A DNA stretch of 64,000 nt, from the NCBI GenBank assembly GCA_963977135.1, contig CAXBNN010000006.1:1-64000 (forward strand). Direction: 5' to 3'. The notes below the pieces were generated by a model. The model saw only the letters and a program-made list of their open reading frames with translations. It was not told the DNA's origin and made no database searches. The stretch comes from UBA2040 sp963977135. GTDB lineage: Bacteria > Bacteroidota > Bacteroidia > Flavobacteriales_D > Crocinitomicaceae. Below are positions 17,489-26,629 of this stretch, piece after piece. Each line of letters starts with the position of its first letter. Within the stretch, counting starts at the first letter, position 1. A program made the translations under genes and the position numbers.

Positions 17489-18418
17489 ATGAAAATACTC
17501 ATCACCGGGGGAGCTGGATTTATTGGAAGCCACTTAACCGATCGTTTGGTTGCTGACGGCCACGAAATTACAGTGCTTGATTCCCTTTTGAGAGGTAATA
17601 AACTAGCGAAAGACACTTTTGAAAAAATTGAATTTATCAAAGGTGATGTTAGAGATTTAGATTTAGTCGTTAAAGCATCAAAAAATTGTGATATAATATT
17701 CCACATGGCTGCCGTACTAGGTGTTGACATAGTTGCCGACAACCCTGTGGAAACAATGGATGTAGAAATCATAGGCACACGAAATGTGGTTACTGCTGCA
17801 GAAATGAATAATGTCAAAAAAGTAATGTACGCAAGTACCAGCGGCATATACGGCCATTCTATTTTCGAGAAATCTCTATCTGAAGAGGTTTTGGTTGATC
17901 CACGAACGAGCTATGCAATGGCAAAGCGTTACAATGAAATTTATTTAGCATCTCATCACCAAGAAAAAGGGTTGAATACAATTTCGCTCCGTTTTTTCAA
18001 TATCTATGGTACTCGTCAAGATAACCGAATGGTTGTACCGCTTTTCTTTGAACAGGCCTTGGAAAAAATGCCAATTTCTGTTTTTGGAACTGGAGAGCAA
18101 ACTAGAGATTTCACCTATATTGATGATACAGTCGAAGCTTGTGTTCGCGCAATGAAATTAGACGGTTGCGAAATCATAAACATAGCCAACGAAAAAGAAT
18201 ACAATATTAAAACGGTTGCGGAAATGATAAAGGAAGTTACTAATTCTACTTCTGAAATTAAATACATTGAAGCGCCAAAAAAACGTTACGACTACGAAGT
18301 AGGACGAAGAATTGGTAACTCTATGAAATTGGAGAAACTGACTGGCTACAAACCCAAAACTACTTTAGAAGATGGGTTAAAAAAAATATTCAATATTCAA
18401 TACACAAAACACCTTTAG
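17489..18418 (+). CDS. NAD-dependent epimerase/dehydratase
   Basis: 309 aa extended short-chain dehydrogenase. The Rossmann motif GGAGFIGSHL is at residues 7-16. The active site has Ser/Thr in YASTSGIYG and the YxxxK pair in SYAMAKRYNE. RFFNIYGTRQ and FGTGEQTRDFTYIDD are sugar-nucleotide epimerase/decarboxylase signatures, closest in feel to UDP-glucuronate decarboxylase or UDP-glucose 4-epimerase. Role: making nucleotide sugars for surface polysaccharide. The substrate cannot be fixed by reading. The glyA gene follows after 10 bp and may be co-transcribed. Confidence 0.85.
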   Translation: MKILITGGAGFIGSHLTDRLVADGHEITVLDSLLRGNKLAKDTFEKIEFIKGDVRDLDLVVKASKNCDIIFHMAAVLGVDIVADNPVETMDVEIIGTRNVVTAAEMNNVKKVMYASTSGIYGHSIFEKSLSEEVLVDPRTSYAMAKRYNEIYLASHHQEKGLNTISLRFFNIYGTRQDNRMVVPLFFEQALEKMPISVFGTGEQTRDFTYIDDTVEACVRAMKLDGCEIINIANEKEYNIKTVAEMIKEVTNSTSEIKYIEAPKKRYDYEVGRRIGNSMKLEKLTGYKPKTTLEDGLKKIFNIQYTKHL

Positions 18419-18428
18419 AATTCTTATC

Positions 18429-19703
18429 ATGAAGAGAGACGACCAAATTTTTGATTTAATTGAAGCCGAGAAACATAGACAATTAAATGGACTAGAGTTA
18501 ATTGCATCTGAAAACTTTGTAAGCGAAGCGGTGATGGAAGCTTCGGGTAGTGTATTGACAAACAAATATGCTGAAGGTTTACCTGGAAAAAGATATTACG
18601 GCGGTTGCGAAATAGTTGATCAAGTTGAACAATTAGCTATCGACAGACTTTGTAAATTATTTGGCGCAACTTGGGCAAACGTTCAGCCCCATTCTGGATC
18701 ACAAGCAAATGCTGCTGTATTCTTAGCATGTTTGCAACCTGGCGATAAAATATTAGGATTTGATCTTTCTCATGGAGGACATTTAACCCATGGTTCTCCA
18801 GTAAATTTTTCTGGAAGGCTATATGAACCGCATTTTTATGGGGTGAGCAAAGAAACCGGTTACGTTGATTACGACCAAATGGAAAGTCAAGCGAAATTGG
18901 TTCAACCAAAAATGATTATTTGCGGAGCATCTGCCTATAGCCGTGATTGGGATTATGAGCGAATTCGTAAAATTGCTGACGAAATTGGTGCACTGATATT
19001 AGCGGACATTTCTCACCCAGCAGGACTAATTGCTGCTGGAATTCTAAAAGATCCACTTGAGCATTGTCACATTGTAACTTCTACTACACACAAAACTCTT
19101 CGTGGACCTCGCGGTGGAATAATTATGATGCGAAATAACTTTGAAAATCCATTTGGTTTGAAATGGAACAATGGAAACTTGAAATCAATGGGCGCTTTGC
19201 TTGACGCGGCTGTTTTTCCAGGAACACAAGGTGGACCATTGGAACATGTTATAGCAGCAAAGGCTGTTGCGTTCGGAGAAGCTTTAACGGATGAATACAA
19301 GACCTATATGAAACGTGTCGTAGCAAACGCTCGTGAAATGGCTGGTGAGTTCGTAAAACGAGGATATGGCGTTATTTCTAAGGGAACTGACAATCATTCC
19401 ATGTTGATTGACTTGCGTTCAAAAGGCGTTACGGGAAAAGATGCTGAAAACAGATTGGTTTTGGCAGATATCACTGTAAACAAGAACATGGTTCCATTTG
19501 ATACTGAATCACCTTTTGTGACTTCAGGTATTCGTGTTGGAACACCGGCAATGACTACAAGAGGTGTTGAACCGCATGAAATAGCCAAATTTGTAGAATT
19601 AATTGATAGAGTTTTATCAGACATAAACAACGATGCGGTAATTGCTGAGGTAAAGAAAGAGGTGAACAGTTTGATGGGACACAGACCGCTATTTAAATCT
19701 TAA
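18429..19703 (+). CDS. glyA: Serine hydroxymethyltransferase
   Basis: 424 aa, normal length. It shows LNGLELIASENFVSEAV, TNKYAEGLPGKRYYGG, NVQPHSGSQANAAVF, DISHPAGLIAAG and the PLP-lysine motif VTSTTHKTLRGPRGG. It converts serine and tetrahydrofolate to glycine and methylene-tetrahydrofolate in the cytoplasm. The start ATG lies 10 bp after the epimerase stop. Downstream lies a decayed PH-like gene. Confidence 0.97.
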   Translation: MKRDDQIFDLIEAEKHRQLNGLELIASENFVSEAVMEASGSVLTNKYAEGLPGKRYYGGCEIVDQVEQLAIDRLCKLFGATWANVQPHSGSQANAAVFLACLQPGDKILGFDLSHGGHLTHGSPVNFSGRLYEPHFYGVSKETGYVDYDQMESQAKLVQPKMIICGASAYSRDWDYERIRKIADEIGALILADISHPAGLIAAGILKDPLEHCHIVTSTTHKTLRGPRGGIIMMRNNFENPFGLKWNNGNLKSMGALLDAAVFPGTQGGPLEHVIAAKAVAFGEALTDEYKTYMKRVVANAREMAGEFVKRGYGVISKGTDNHSMLIDLRSKGVTGKDAENRLVLADITVNKNMVPFDTESPFVTSGIRVGTPAMTTRGVEPHEIAKFVELIDRVLSDINNDAVIAEVKKEVNSLMGHRPLFKS

Positions 19704-19709
19704 AGTTCT

Positions 19710-20156
19710 GTGAATCCGATTAGGATCTACAGATAAGTTGACAGCTTTTATGTTTGGTTTGTATCTGTTTTTTCAATTTTTATAATTGGAATACATCTTT
19801 ACCCCCTTTTAATTGACAAATTAGCTGTTGGAGTTGAATTTTACAGTTCCTTTGTTATCTGTTCTTTAATCGTGATTTTGTTGATTTCATTACCAAAGCT
19901 TACTTATTTCGAATTTGGAAAAAAGGAACTTACGTGCAAAACACTATTTTTCATTTCAACTAAAATTCCTTACAAGACGATTAAAAAATTGGAAAGAACC
20001 AAGTCGCTTCATGCTGGATTAAAATATAACACAGCGTTGCATGGTTTGATCTTAAGCTACAATAAATATGACGATGTACTAATAGGTCCGTAAGACGAAA
20101 AGCTTTTTGTTGCTGAACTTTTAAAACGAAATAACTCTGTGCTTATTGAAATATAA
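19710..20156 (+). pseudogene. PH-like membrane protein pseudogene with two in-frame TAA codons
   Basis: One reading frame runs from a GTG at 19710 (VNPIRIYR) to the TAA at 20154-20156, broken only by TAA at 19734-19736 and at 20091-20093. Read through, it gives two hydrophobic helices (VWFVSVFSIFIIGIHLYPLL, then YSSFVICSLIVILLISL), a beta-rich domain, then LSYNKYDDVLIGP-stop-DEKLFVAELLKRNN. The YNKYD element followed by a P.D..L..EL helix is also present in the intact gene at 38022-38420, so both look like small bacterial PH-fold proteins. Reading continuity on both sides of each stop argues for recent nonsense mutations. A shorter product from 19872 (GTG) is possible but would lack the first helix and C-terminal helix. 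Confidence 0.7.
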
Positions 20157-20160
20157 GTGA

Positions 20161-23100
20161 TTACACTCTCATACCTATTACTAGAATATCATCTGTCTGT
20201 TCGTAATCACCTTTCCAATCGTTTAAGAACTTAGAAATGATTATTCCTTGCTCAGTCATAGGTAAATGATTGTATTCTTTAAGTAGGTTCAAGAAACGTT
20301 TGGACATTAATTTCTTGTTGAGTAATGACCCAAATTGATCTACGTATCCATCCGAAAACATATAAATTGTATCACCTTTTTTCATTTGACGCTCTTCTAA
20401 ATCAAATTCTTTTGGCGGTGCTCCAACTCCATCCATTCCGCCACCAATAGTAGATTTCGAAGAACGTACTTTTTCAAATTCACCATCTCGGAAAATCCAA
20501 ATTGGACGTAAGGCGGAGGCCATTTTTAATTGTAAAGTATCCAAATTAATTTCACAAATTGCCATATCCATTCCATCTTTTCCATCTCCAACATCATTAT
20601 ATTGGTGCAAGGTTTTGTTGATTTCATGATCCAGAATGGTCAACATCGAAGCCGGCGAATCAACTTCTTTACGATTCACGATTTCTTTTAATGTAACGAA
20701 TCCAATTAAACTAATGAATGCGCCAGGAACACCATGTCCAGTGGCATCTGCCGCAGAAACAATTACCCTATTATCAAATTTTTCGAAATAGTAGAAATCA
20801 CCACTTACCTTATCCTTAGGCTGCATGAAGATGAATGAATCCGGCATTATTTCCCTCAACACGTGCTCATCTGGAAGAAGCGATTTTTGAATTCTAACTC
20901 CATAATTAATGCTGTCTTGGGTTTCTTTAAACTGAGCCTTAATTTGATCTTTCTGTTTTTCAATTTCTTTTGTTCGAATCGCAAGTTTATTTTCTAGCTC
21001 TGCTTTTTGCCTTTTAAGGGCAAGAGTACGGAAATTAACAACTAACGCAATTAATCCTATTAGGACAGCCATGAAACTTAGCGCAAACCACCATTCTTTC
21101 CACATTGGTCTTTTTACGTTAATTTCTGCCAAAGCATACGGTTTAGTCCACTCACCATTTCCGATTCTTGAGCGAACCTCAAAAATGAATTGACCATCCG
21201 AAAGACCTGAATATTCGGCATAATTATCCAGTGAAGGACTTGACCATTTATCCTCAGAATTTTTTAATCTAAATTGATAAAATACTTCACCGGGATTTGA
21301 TAATGAAATTGCTCGGAAAGTAATTCTCAATTTACTTCGTCCTTGTGGCAAAAAGATTCTGTCCGTTTCTTTTAAAAACTTGTCATTTAAGAACACGGAT
21401 ATTACAATAGGTTTGATTTCTTCTGAATTGAATTTATCATGAAACAAAGAGAACTGAACAACTCCTTTGTCCGTGCCGAACCAAATATTATTCTCAACAT
21501 CAGTGTTGGCCGCATTAAGAATAAATTCCATTTCAATTTTGTTCCTTTTATCGAAACGCTGAACGACCTTTTCATTCATATTTACGCGAGACAATCCCCC
21601 GTTATGACCGCACCACAATGTATTTTTCTTATCAAGAGATAATTGATAAATGAAATTAGAAAACAATCCACTTTCCGTATTCAATTGGGTTAGATTGTCA
21701 TTCATCAAATGAAGCAATCCTTGACCATTTGTAGCCATCCAAATACCTCCCATTCTATCTTCCTCGAATGCCAAAATATCCAACAAACCAAGTGACTGAC
21801 TAGTTTTTGCCTCTTGTATTTTATTGTCCTTTAAATAAAAAATTCCAGATGAAGCAGTTGCAATAAGTAGTTTACCATCTGTTTTCAAATAAGTCGAATT
21901 AATGGTATTATGCGGCATACCATCTTCAGCTGAGAAAAGTCTTTTCTCTCCAGTCACCAAATCCAATTGGAATAAACCGTTTAGAGTGCTGACATACATT
22001 TTGTTATTGACAATGTTTAGGTGTCGTATTGATTTGGAAAGATTGTCTTCGGAGAGATAATATTGAAGAAGTTTTCGGTCTCCATGTTTCAAATAATAGA
22101 TCCCATTATTTCTTGTACCTACATAAAGCGTTTTTGTTCTCTTATCAAAAGCAATCGCTTTTATTTTATCCTTTGGCAATTGTTTGTTGAATTCCCAGAG
22201 ATAAGTTGTGTCAATTATGGGGTCGATAACAACAATACCGTTCTCCATACCGCAGTATTGCCTATTTTCTCCAGCGATACTATAGACATATGAACCCAAC
22301 CCATATTTGTCAAGATTGTATTGTACAAGAAAGTTACTATTGAGTTTTATCAATCCTTTACCTAGACTTCCGAACCACATATTTGATTCTCTATCAATAA
22401 AAATTTCTGAAATATATTCGCTAGGTAAGCCTTTGGAAACATCCAACTCTGAGCGTCGGTAAAAAGCACTTGTTTGAGAATTCCTTTTTATTTCGAAAAC
22501 ACCCACCCCATATACTGATATCCAAATGGAATTCAGTTTGTCAAAACAGATTGCTTTTATATTTCCATTATCAATCTCTTCGCCAAGCTGAATTTTACGG
22601 AGGCCTTTTTCACTATTGTAAGCATAAAGACCGCTATTTCCCGTACCTAAAAATAAATTTCCGATTCCTACACTGACACTTTCGACAGCATCATCATTTA
22701 CGTTAACGTCTTTAACAACAACCGCCTTGCCATCAATCAATTTGACGAGTTTAAATCCTGACTCATAAGCCACTACAAAATCATTCTTGTAACTTTCAAA
22801 GCAAGTATATAAATGTCCTTCTTCTAAATTGTATTTAACCGATTTCTTGTCCTCTTGGATTTCTCTTATTTCACCATTACTGAAAAAGGCGTAAACTTTT
22901 TTGTTTTTCTCTATGATAGAAATGACTGGCGAAGTGTTCTCCTTTGTTTTAATCCGAAGAGTCAGTTCTCCATCTACGTATTTATATATCCCACCGCTAT
23001 TCGACCCTAAGTAGACTGTATTTTTGCTGGTGAGAAGAATTGATTTAAAAAAAGGAGCCTTGATATCTTTTTTATAATCTAGTCGTTTGAAATTAATTCC

Positions 23101-23283
23101 ATCAAATAAATAGGCGCCTTCGCTAGTTGTGAAACAAAGAAATCCCTCTGAATTCTGTTCAATATTATAAATATAAGGATGCTCTATCCCGTTGGATTCA
23201 TTATATACAGAAAACGAAAATTCTTGGGCCTTAATTGATAAGCTTAAGATGAGGAGAAATAGAAGAAGGAGATTTCTGATCAT
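20161..23283 (-). CDS. Two-component-propeller sensor with SpoIIE phosphatase output
   Basis: 1040 aa. The signal peptide is MIRNLLLLFLLILSLSIKAQ. A periplasmic beta-propeller region (about 20-640) has repeated NIWFGTDKGV and IWMATNGQGL type blades. A Y_Y_Y domain (about 650-745) precedes a transmembrane helix (about 756-778) and a coiled coil (about 780-825). A C-terminal SpoIIE/PP2C domain has the metal-binding SGDFYYFE, AADATGHGVPGAF and TDDILVIG. It likely senses an envelope signal and dephosphorylates a STAS-type anti-anti-sigma protein. One candidate partner is at 34673-35023, though it is unlinked. It is last in the adhesin/PorP run, 5 bp after its neighbour. Confidence 0.85.
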   Translation of the reverse strand: MIRNLLLLFLLILSLSIKAQEFSFSVYNESNGIEHPYIYNIEQNSEGFLCFTTSEGAYLFDGINFKRLDYKKDIKAPFFKSILLTSKNTVYLGSNSGGIYKYVDGELTLRIKTKENTSPVISIIEKNKKVYAFFSNGEIREIQEDKKSVKYNLEEGHLYTCFESYKNDFVVAYESGFKLVKLIDGKAVVVKDVNVNDDAVESVSVGIGNLFLGTGNSGLYAYNSEKGLRKIQLGEEIDNGNIKAICFDKLNSIWISVYGVGVFEIKRNSQTSAFYRRSELDVSKGLPSEYISEIFIDRESNMWFGSLGKGLIKLNSNFLVQYNLDKYGLGSYVYSIAGENRQYCGMENGIVVIDPIIDTTYLWEFNKQLPKDKIKAIAFDKRTKTLYVGTRNNGIYYLKHGDRKLLQYYLSEDNLSKSIRHLNIVNNKMYVSTLNGLFQLDLVTGEKRLFSAEDGMPHNTINSTYLKTDGKLLIATASSGIFYLKDNKIQEAKTSQSLGLLDILAFEEDRMGGIWMATNGQGLLHLMNDNLTQLNTESGLFSNFIYQLSLDKKNTLWCGHNGGLSRVNMNEKVVQRFDKRNKIEMEFILNAANTDVENNIWFGTDKGVVQFSLFHDKFNSEEIKPIVISVFLNDKFLKETDRIFLPQGRSKLRITFRAISLSNPGEVFYQFRLKNSEDKWSSPSLDNYAEYSGLSDGQFIFEVRSRIGNGEWTKPYALAEINVKRPMWKEWWFALSFMAVLIGLIALVVNFRTLALKRQKAELENKLAIRTKEIEKQKDQIKAQFKETQDSINYGVRIQKSLLPDEHVLREIMPDSFIFMQPKDKVSGDFYYFEKFDNRVIVSAADATGHGVPGAFISLIGFVTLKEIVNRKEVDSPASMLTILDHEINKTLHQYNDVGDGKDGMDMAICEINLDTLQLKMASALRPIWIFRDGEFEKVRSSKSTIGGGMDGVGAPPKEFDLEERQMKKGDTIYMFSDGYVDQFGSLLNKKLMSKRFLNLLKEYNHLPMTEQGIIISKFLNDWKGDYEQTDDILVIGMRV

Positions 23284-23288
23284 AAAAT

Positions 23289-24260
23289 CTATTTTTTCGG
23301 CTTGACGTTAAATTTCACATTGTAGACCGGAACCCCGCCAATTGGAATGGTATAAAACGGCAGCATTTCGCCATATTGGTTGGTGATGTAAAAAACGACA
23401 TTGTTGTTTGGAGAATTAGTACCATCTTTCTTATGAAACTGAATATCTAAAGATTTTCCTTTTTCCGCATCATCTATTTTATGGGAACTGCTAGCCCATT
23501 TATTATCTCCCGACGCATAAGCATAAGTTCCTTTTTTTGCCACGGATACAATTTTTATTTTCCCATCATCGTCCCAATCGAAATTACTTTGCTTAAGAGA
23601 GATTACAGCTTCATCTATATATGGATAGATATGGCTAACTTGAGATGAAGATGCATGCAGTCGGAAACAATATTCAAAAGTAAATGCATTTCCTCCTTCA
23701 ACAGGTCGGTTGGCATCCGGGGTACTGCTCATGTAATAGCGATATAGATTCCCATCATTTCCTGAAATGCCCTGAGCAATTACCTTAAACACATAACCAC
23801 CGTATTTCGGCTCTAATTCGCCTTCACTCGGATTAAAAGGTCCAAAAGTATACCAATCGTTATCATATTTACTATCCTCACCGAAAGTTTTCACTTTAAG
23901 TAAATTTCCGCTTTTATAATTACCAGTTGGAGAGGTGGAGCGTGCATCTTTATCCGTTATACATCCATAACCACCGTAAACCGAAAAGATTGTTTTTGTA
24001 TCTGCTCCTCCATTCATTTCATCATTTGTGCCTCCAATATCTGGATCAAAAACCCTTATGTATATCGGCTTAATTTGGGTTTTCGGAATCACAAAAAAGA
24101 ATACTTGCGTAAAGTCATCATCACCAAAATCGGTACTGGCATTTTTACCAAATGTTACCAAAAAGGGAATGTTTTCTTCAGCAGCTGGAACAGGTTGGGT
24201 AAAGCCAAAAAAAGGAAAGACTAATAGTAGTCCCACTATAAATTTATTCAAAGTGCTCAT
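23289..24260 (-). CDS. Secreted protein of unknown function in adhesin operon
   Basis: 323 aa from the ATG at 24260. A further upstream codon at 24278 adds six residues (MRKKHK), but MSTLNKFIVGLLLVFPFFGFTQP is the natural signal peptide. The mature part is beta-rich and acidic, with FGDDDFTQVFFFVIP, RVFDPDIGGTNDEMNGG, YTFGPFNPSEGEL and FDWDDDGKIKIV. The Asp-rich loops suggest calcium binding. No family recognised. It lies between a PD40/PKD protein and the SpoIIE sensor, 5 bp from the latter, so a role in the surface system encoded here is likely but unproven. Confidence 0.6.
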   Translation of the reverse strand: MSTLNKFIVGLLLVFPFFGFTQPVPAAEENIPFLVTFGKNASTDFGDDDFTQVFFFVIPKTQIKPIYIRVFDPDIGGTNDEMNGGADTKTIFSVYGGYGCITDKDARSTSPTGNYKSGNLLKVKTFGEDSKYDNDWYTFGPFNPSEGELEPKYGGYVFKVIAQGISGNDGNLYRYYMSSTPDANRPVEGGNAFTFEYCFRLHASSSQVSHIYPYIDEAVISLKQSNFDWDDDGKIKIVSVAKKGTYAYASGDNKWASSSHKIDDAEKGKSLDIQFHKKDGTNSPNNNVVFYITNQYGEMLPFYTIPIGGVPVYNVKFNVKPKK

Positions 24261-24361
24261 TTTGTGTTTTTTTCTCATTTCCCTTTATTCAACAATAATC
24301 AGACCACCCCCAAAAGAGATAATTTAGTTAGATATACGCAAGAAATTCCTGAAGGTTATAC

Positions 24362-25714
24362 TTATGGGATGTTCACTGTTTGGGTTGTGCAAATTCGGAA
24401 TTCTTCACCACCACGGAAGTATACTCGTCCAACGCTAATCTCATAGACCCCAACCTGAAGGTAGTCGTGGTTAACAGATTCGCCAACAGCAAATTGACCA
24501 TCACCAAAATCCCAATAGCAAGTTGAACTATCAGAAAGTACATCTTTAATGACTTTGAATTCTAAAGGTATTCCTTTTTTCAAAATTTCAGGAATGACAA
24601 TCTCTATTTGATCAGGATCTTCAATCGCCAATTCATAAGTGGCCTCATTGATAATCTTTTTATTTGTAACTATATCGTAAATATTAAGCTCCACAATGTA
24701 AGTCCCAGAATCCTTAAAACAATGTTCAGCGTTTAAACCTTCATATTCTGTGCCGTCACCCATTGACCATCTATAAATGAAACCTGAAGTATCTCTTAGT
24801 TCCGAATTCTCATCGGAAAATTCATAACATCTAACTAAGGGAATTGAGGGAATACAGTCAAATTCAGGAAATCTAGAAGTCAATTCGAATATGTCATCCG
24901 ATCCATCTCGATTAGAACTAAAGAACAAGTTTTCTTCATAAAAAGAAATGGAAAAATCATCAGCAGCTGAATTTACTTTTGAATGGAGTAATAACGATTT
25001 GGTCGCTTTACCGTCCTCAATTGGATTGGAATAAATATCCATCCCCCCTATGCCGTCTTCACGTTTACTCGAAAAGTATAATGTGTTTTTGTTCAAACAA
25101 GGAAAACGCTCATTTTCGAGTGTGTTTACATCGCTCCCTAAGTTTTCAAATCGGCTCCAATCCCCTCTTGTCCCAATAGCATAATATATATCTAAACCAC
25201 CATTGCCACCAGCCATATCTGTTGAAAAAATCAAAGTGTCACCAGTTAAAGACAGGAAGGGATCGGTAAAATTAAATTGCTCCATATTCTTAAAAACCAA
25301 AGTTGGATTTGACCATTTTCCTTTGATTTTTTCTGTTTGAAAAAGACCAAAAGTTGTTGCCGTTGGATTCTGTCTGCCTGTAAAAATTATATAATCTCCT
25401 TCGTCATTGACTGCAAAAGAACCAATATGATTATAGAATTCGATATCAACCAATTTTGGGGTACTGTATTTGTTCTTTTTTCGAGAACAATAAAAAATGC
25501 TGCTGAGGTTACTTCCTTTACTATCTTTTACTTGCAAAGCTTTTGTAACAGCTTTGTTGGTCACGTAAAAAGCACCATCTTCGGTTGGGATAAAATTGTA
25601 TTCTGAAAGTTTTCTATATGATAAATCTAGCTTTTCAAGGGAAATCATCGATTGCTCTTGCGAAAGAATTGAGAACTGTAAACCAAGAAAAAACCAAAGA
25701 AGAATTGTTCTCAT
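24362..25714 (-). CDS. PD40 beta-propeller and PKD-domain secreted protein
   Basis: 450 aa with signal peptide MRTILLWFFLGLQFSILSQ. A TolB/PD40-like propeller fills about 80-270 (FSTDMAGGNGGLDIYYA, LYFSSKREDGIGGMDIYS, LFFSSNRDGSDDIFEL). A PKD-like domain follows (IYRWSMGDGTEYEG, about 310), then a second (CYWDFGDGQFAVGE, about 410). Such proteins often accompany PorP/SprF in Bacteroidota and in longer forms end in OmpA. No OmpA domain is present here, so it may be a shortened version. The start is adjacent to the PorP/SprF stop (1-bp spacing). Confidence 0.8.
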   Translation of the reverse strand: MRTILLWFFLGLQFSILSQEQSMISLEKLDLSYRKLSEYNFIPTEDGAFYVTNKAVTKALQVKDSKGSNLSSIFYCSRKKNKYSTPKLVDIEFYNHIGSFAVNDEGDYIIFTGRQNPTATTFGLFQTEKIKGKWSNPTLVFKNMEQFNFTDPFLSLTGDTLIFSTDMAGGNGGLDIYYAIGTRGDWSRFENLGSDVNTLENERFPCLNKNTLYFSSKREDGIGGMDIYSNPIEDGKATKSLLLHSKVNSAADDFSISFYEENLFFSSNRDGSDDIFELTSRFPEFDCIPSIPLVRCYEFSDENSELRDTSGFIYRWSMGDGTEYEGLNAEHCFKDSGTYIVELNIYDIVTNKKIINEATYELAIEDPDQIEIVIPEILKKGIPLEFKVIKDVLSDSSTCYWDFGDGQFAVGESVNHDYLQVGVYEISVGRVYFRGGEEFRICTTQTVNIP

Positions 25715-26629
25715 TTAAAAATACCTTGGGTTAAAAGTATCTACTTTTTTTCTAAGTTCATATCTAATAATCAATTCATGTGATCCAGAACTTACTCTTA
25801 TTATGCTTGACAAGGGAAAAGAATAACTATACCCTATGTCAAACTGTGAATTAAATCTATAACCTATTAATCCTACTATTGCGTCTTTATGTCTATAAGA
25901 GGCACCTAAACTCACTCTTTCTTTGTAGTAAAATGTTGAATTCAAATCTACTTGATAAACCCCTGCCAAGATAGATTTAAATAACAATGAAGGTTTCCAG
26001 ACAAAGTCTTCAGTAATATCAACTGTACCCCCAGTCGATAGAATCATTACCATTTCTTTAGATTGCATTTGAAATGCGCTGCTTTTTGTTGCCACATTGG
26101 TAAAATCATTTGAAAACAAAGTTGGAGCGGAAAGGCCTAAATAAAACTTCTTCGTATAATAATACAATCCAGCCCCGATATTTGGCAGACTTCTGGTATT
26201 TGTGTTATCTTGAAAAGCATCATCTTGAGTAAAGGTTTTAACATCTGAATTTCTTATGTTAAAAAAATTTACACCCGCATTAACGCCAAAAGCAAGTTTT
26301 TTGGTGTTTGATATTTTTAAATGATAGGCGTACGACGGTAAAATACTCGTCATATTCCGCACGCCAATTCTATCATTTAAAATATTTATTCCTATCGCAT
26401 GACGATTATTTAGAGGAGTATGAATGGAAAGAAAGTCGCTCATAGGAGCTCCTTCAAAACCGACCCATTGACTAGAATGAAGTCCAACCATGCTCAAACA
26501 TTCTCGCGTACCAGTGTAAGCAGGATTAATCACTAAGCCATCCAACATATAAGAATTATACTGAGGATTAAATTGCGCTGCTGCTGGCAACCAAATTAAA
26601 ACCAAGAAAATTGATATTAATGCTCTCAT
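25715..26629 (-). CDS. PorP/SprF family outer-membrane protein
   Basis: 304 aa with signal peptide MRALISIFLVLIWLPAAAQ, then the PorP/SprF opening FNPQYNSYMLDGLVINPAYTG, SMVGLHSSQWVGFEGAP and SIHTPLNNRHAIGINILNDRIG. The C-terminal barrel strands end in SHELIIRYELRKK. PorP/SprF proteins sit in the outer membrane and are required for T9SS secretion and surface anchoring of large type B cargo proteins such as SprB. The start overlaps the stop of the 1655-aa adhesin by 4 bp (ATGA), so it is probably the dedicated partner of that adhesin. Confidence 0.93.
   Translation of the reverse strand: MRALISIFLVLIWLPAAAQFNPQYNSYMLDGLVINPAYTGTRECLSMVGLHSSQWVGFEGAPMSDFLSIHTPLNNRHAIGINILNDRIGVRNMTSILPSYAYHLKISNTKKLAFGVNAGVNFFNIRNSDVKTFTQDDAFQDNTNTRSLPNIGAGLYYYTKKFYLGLSAPTLFSNDFTNVATKSSAFQMQSKEMVMILSTGGTVDITEDFVWKPSLLFKSILAGVYQVDLNSTFYYKERVSLGASYRHKDAIVGLIGYRFNSQFDIGYSYSFPLSSIIRVSSGSHELIIRYELRKKVDTFNPRYF

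Noticed and set aside
19734..20093. TAA codon reassignment or programmed readthrough
   Set aside because: TAA is the ordinary stop of many genes in the window, so two nonsense mutations in one decaying gene are simpler.
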